Below are positions 16,393 to 21,257 of a stretch of 21,257 nucleotides of DNA, one piece after another (the stretch's first letter is position 1; the number at the start of each line of letters is the position of its first letter). The DNA comes from Candidatus Altarchaeales archaeon. GTDB lineage: Archaea; Altiarchaeota; Altiarchaeia; IMC4; QMZM01. Below the pieces are notes generated by a model that was not told the DNA's origin, made no database searches, and was given only the letters and a program-made list of their open reading frames with translations. The position numbers were made by a program, and so were the translations under genes. Where the stretch lies: the NCBI GenBank assembly GCA_003663115.1, contig QMZJ01000002.1:1-21257 (forward strand), written 5' to 3'.

Positions 16393-16413
16393 TTTTTAAG
16401 TTCAGATTACATA

Positions 16414-16427
16414 TTATAGTATATATG
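16414..16427 (+). promoter_or_regulatory. rRNA operon promoter (TATA box)
   Basis: TATAGTATATATGG lies 22 nt after the stop of the CARF-like gene and about 100 nt before the mature 16S. The predicted transcription start near 16447 falls just before the 16S processing stem (16458), so the pre-rRNA leader is short. Confidence 0.55.
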
Positions 16428-16457
16428 GTGAAGGCATACGTAAGATATGTCCGATTA

Positions 16458-16493
16458 GTGTGATTATTGCAGGTAAGACCTGGTGTGAACCAG
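16458..16493 (+). repeat. 5' arm of the 16S rRNA processing stem
   Basis: Two blocks in the leader are complementary to blocks behind the 16S gene. GTGTGATTATTG (16458-16469) pairs perfectly over 12 bp with 18115-18126. ACCTGGTGTGAACCAG (16478-16493) pairs over 16 bp, with two G-U pairs, with 18091-18106. An internal loop of 8 nt on each side separates them. This is the usual archaeal pre-16S processing stem, in which the tRNA-splicing endonuclease cuts. I see a 3-nt bulge candidate (AAG, 16475-16477) but no canonical 3-4-3 motif. Confidence 0.8.
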
Positions 16494-16520
16494 CCAATTA
16501 CCTTTATAAGAAGCGACCAT

Positions 16521-18080
<1,560 letters not shown>

Positions 18081-18090
18081 TGTTAATTTA

Positions 18091-18126
18091 CTGGTTTACA
18101 CCGGGTGCCAATTTCAATAATCACAC
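18091..18126 (+). repeat. 3' arm of the 16S rRNA processing stem
   Basis: CTGGTTTACACCGGGT (18091-18106) and CAATAATCACAC (18115-18126) are the partners of the leader blocks at 16478-16493 and 16458-16469. The arm lies between the mature 16S end and tRNA-Ala. Confidence 0.8.
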
Positions 18127-18153
18127 AGAACAGGATTACGCAACCCGTTGGGC

Positions 18154-18226
18154 GGGCCCGTAGATCAGTTGGTAGATCGTCCGCCTTGCACGCGGGAGGC
18201 CTCGGGTTCGAATCCCGACGGGTCCA
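18154..18226 (+). tRNA. tRNA-Ala(UGC)
   Basis: This 73-nt gene folds as a full cloverleaf. The acceptor stem GGGCCCG/CGGGTCC includes the G3-U70 pair that marks alanine tRNAs. A 4-bp D stem GATC/GATC, an anticodon loop CTTGCAC (anticodon TGC, 18187-18189 region), a 5-nt variable loop and a T arm TCGGG-TTCGAAT-CCCGA follow; the discriminator is A. CCA is not encoded. There is no intron. Placement between 16S and 23S is the common euryarchaeal arrangement and differs from Thermoplasma, where the rRNA genes are unlinked. Confidence 0.97.
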
Positions 18227-18529
18227 TTTTCTTTCAAAAAGAAAAGTGCTTCACCCCAATTATTTCGACCCCGACGGGTCAAACTGTCATGAAAAAACCG
18301 TTTGATGGGATGGATCAGTAGAATTTAGGCATTTTTAAATCTAAATTCCCATATTTATTCTCAATCGGTAGTAGACTATAAGTCGACCTGTGAAACAACT
18401 ACCGCTTTTGTTCTATTCAGGTTGCCTAAATTGGATGCAGTTCACAAAGAAATATATTTGTGGATGAAGGGTTGATTGCAATCGTATAGATTGCTATGAG
18501 ACCATGTGTAGATAATTCGCCAGAGGTAG
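18227..18529 (+). other. internal transcribed spacer between tRNA-Ala and 23S
   Basis: About 300 nt without a gene. In order it holds: a hairpin rich in U and A right behind the tRNA (TTTTCTT against AAGAAAAG, 18227-18247); a near copy of the tRNA 3' end that is itself a hairpin GACCC-CGAC-GGGTC (18267-18280); a 6-bp inverted repeat GGTAGT/ACTACC around 18366-18404; and a 6-bp inverted repeat GCAATC/GATTGC (18478-18483, 18489-18494). The 5' arm of the 23S processing stem must lie here, but its partner is beyond the window edge, so it cannot be marked. Confidence 0.75.

Positions 18530-21257
<2,728 letters not shown>

Overview
The window is archaeal chromosomal DNA. The 16S gene carries archaeal signature stretches, and the protein genes are archaeal information-processing types: HerA, NurA, archaeal Mre11/Rad50, Trm5, the archaeal FAD synthetase RibL, L31e and aIF6. 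TATA boxes lie 25-30 nt upstream of near-leaderless starts. The gene set (RibL, an RNase J-like beta-CASP enzyme, a 16S-tRNA-Ala-23S operon) suggests a euryarchaeal lineage. I cannot place it further from sequence alone.

Left part (1-5.2 kb): the 3' end of a PadR-like regulator converges on a trm5-ribL pair (minus strand). Divergent from ribL is a plus-strand run: an unrecognised conserved-looking protein, ribosomal protein L31e and the anti-association factor aIF6. It is followed by a gap with a possible gene remnant and an RNase J-like metallo-beta-lactamase nuclease. A small phasin-like gene then faces back on the minus strand.

Centre (5.25-15.46 kb): a tightly packed seven-gene minus-strand array, transcribed HAD phosphatase - NurA - HerA - MrfB-like exonuclease - MrfA-like helicase - Mre11 - Rad50. 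Spacings run from a 23-nt overlap to a 13-nt gap. It joins the archaeal end-resection machinery (NurA-HerA, Mre11-Rad50) to homologues of the bacterial MrfA-MrfB pair, known from mitomycin-lesion repair. A 124-bp divergent promoter region separates the array from a CARF-like plus winged-helix regulator, whose own promoter contains a perfect tandem 9-bp repeat in operator position.

Right part (16.4-21.26 kb): an rRNA operon with promoter, long-range 16S processing stem, 16S rRNA, tRNA-Ala(UGC), spacer and 23S rRNA, which runs off the window. The most striking signals are here. The 16S gene is interrupted at E. coli position 908 by a 65-nt insert, and the 23S gene in the helix-89 loop by a 51-nt insert. 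Both junctions can be drawn as canonical bulge-helix-bulge (3-4-3) splice sites, so both are read as minimal archaeal introns without homing-endonuclease genes. Their arms share a CCCUUU(U)CUUU sequence with each other and partly with a spacer hairpin. The rRNAs also show odd bases at near-universal sites (16S 507/524; 23S 2453 and 2503).
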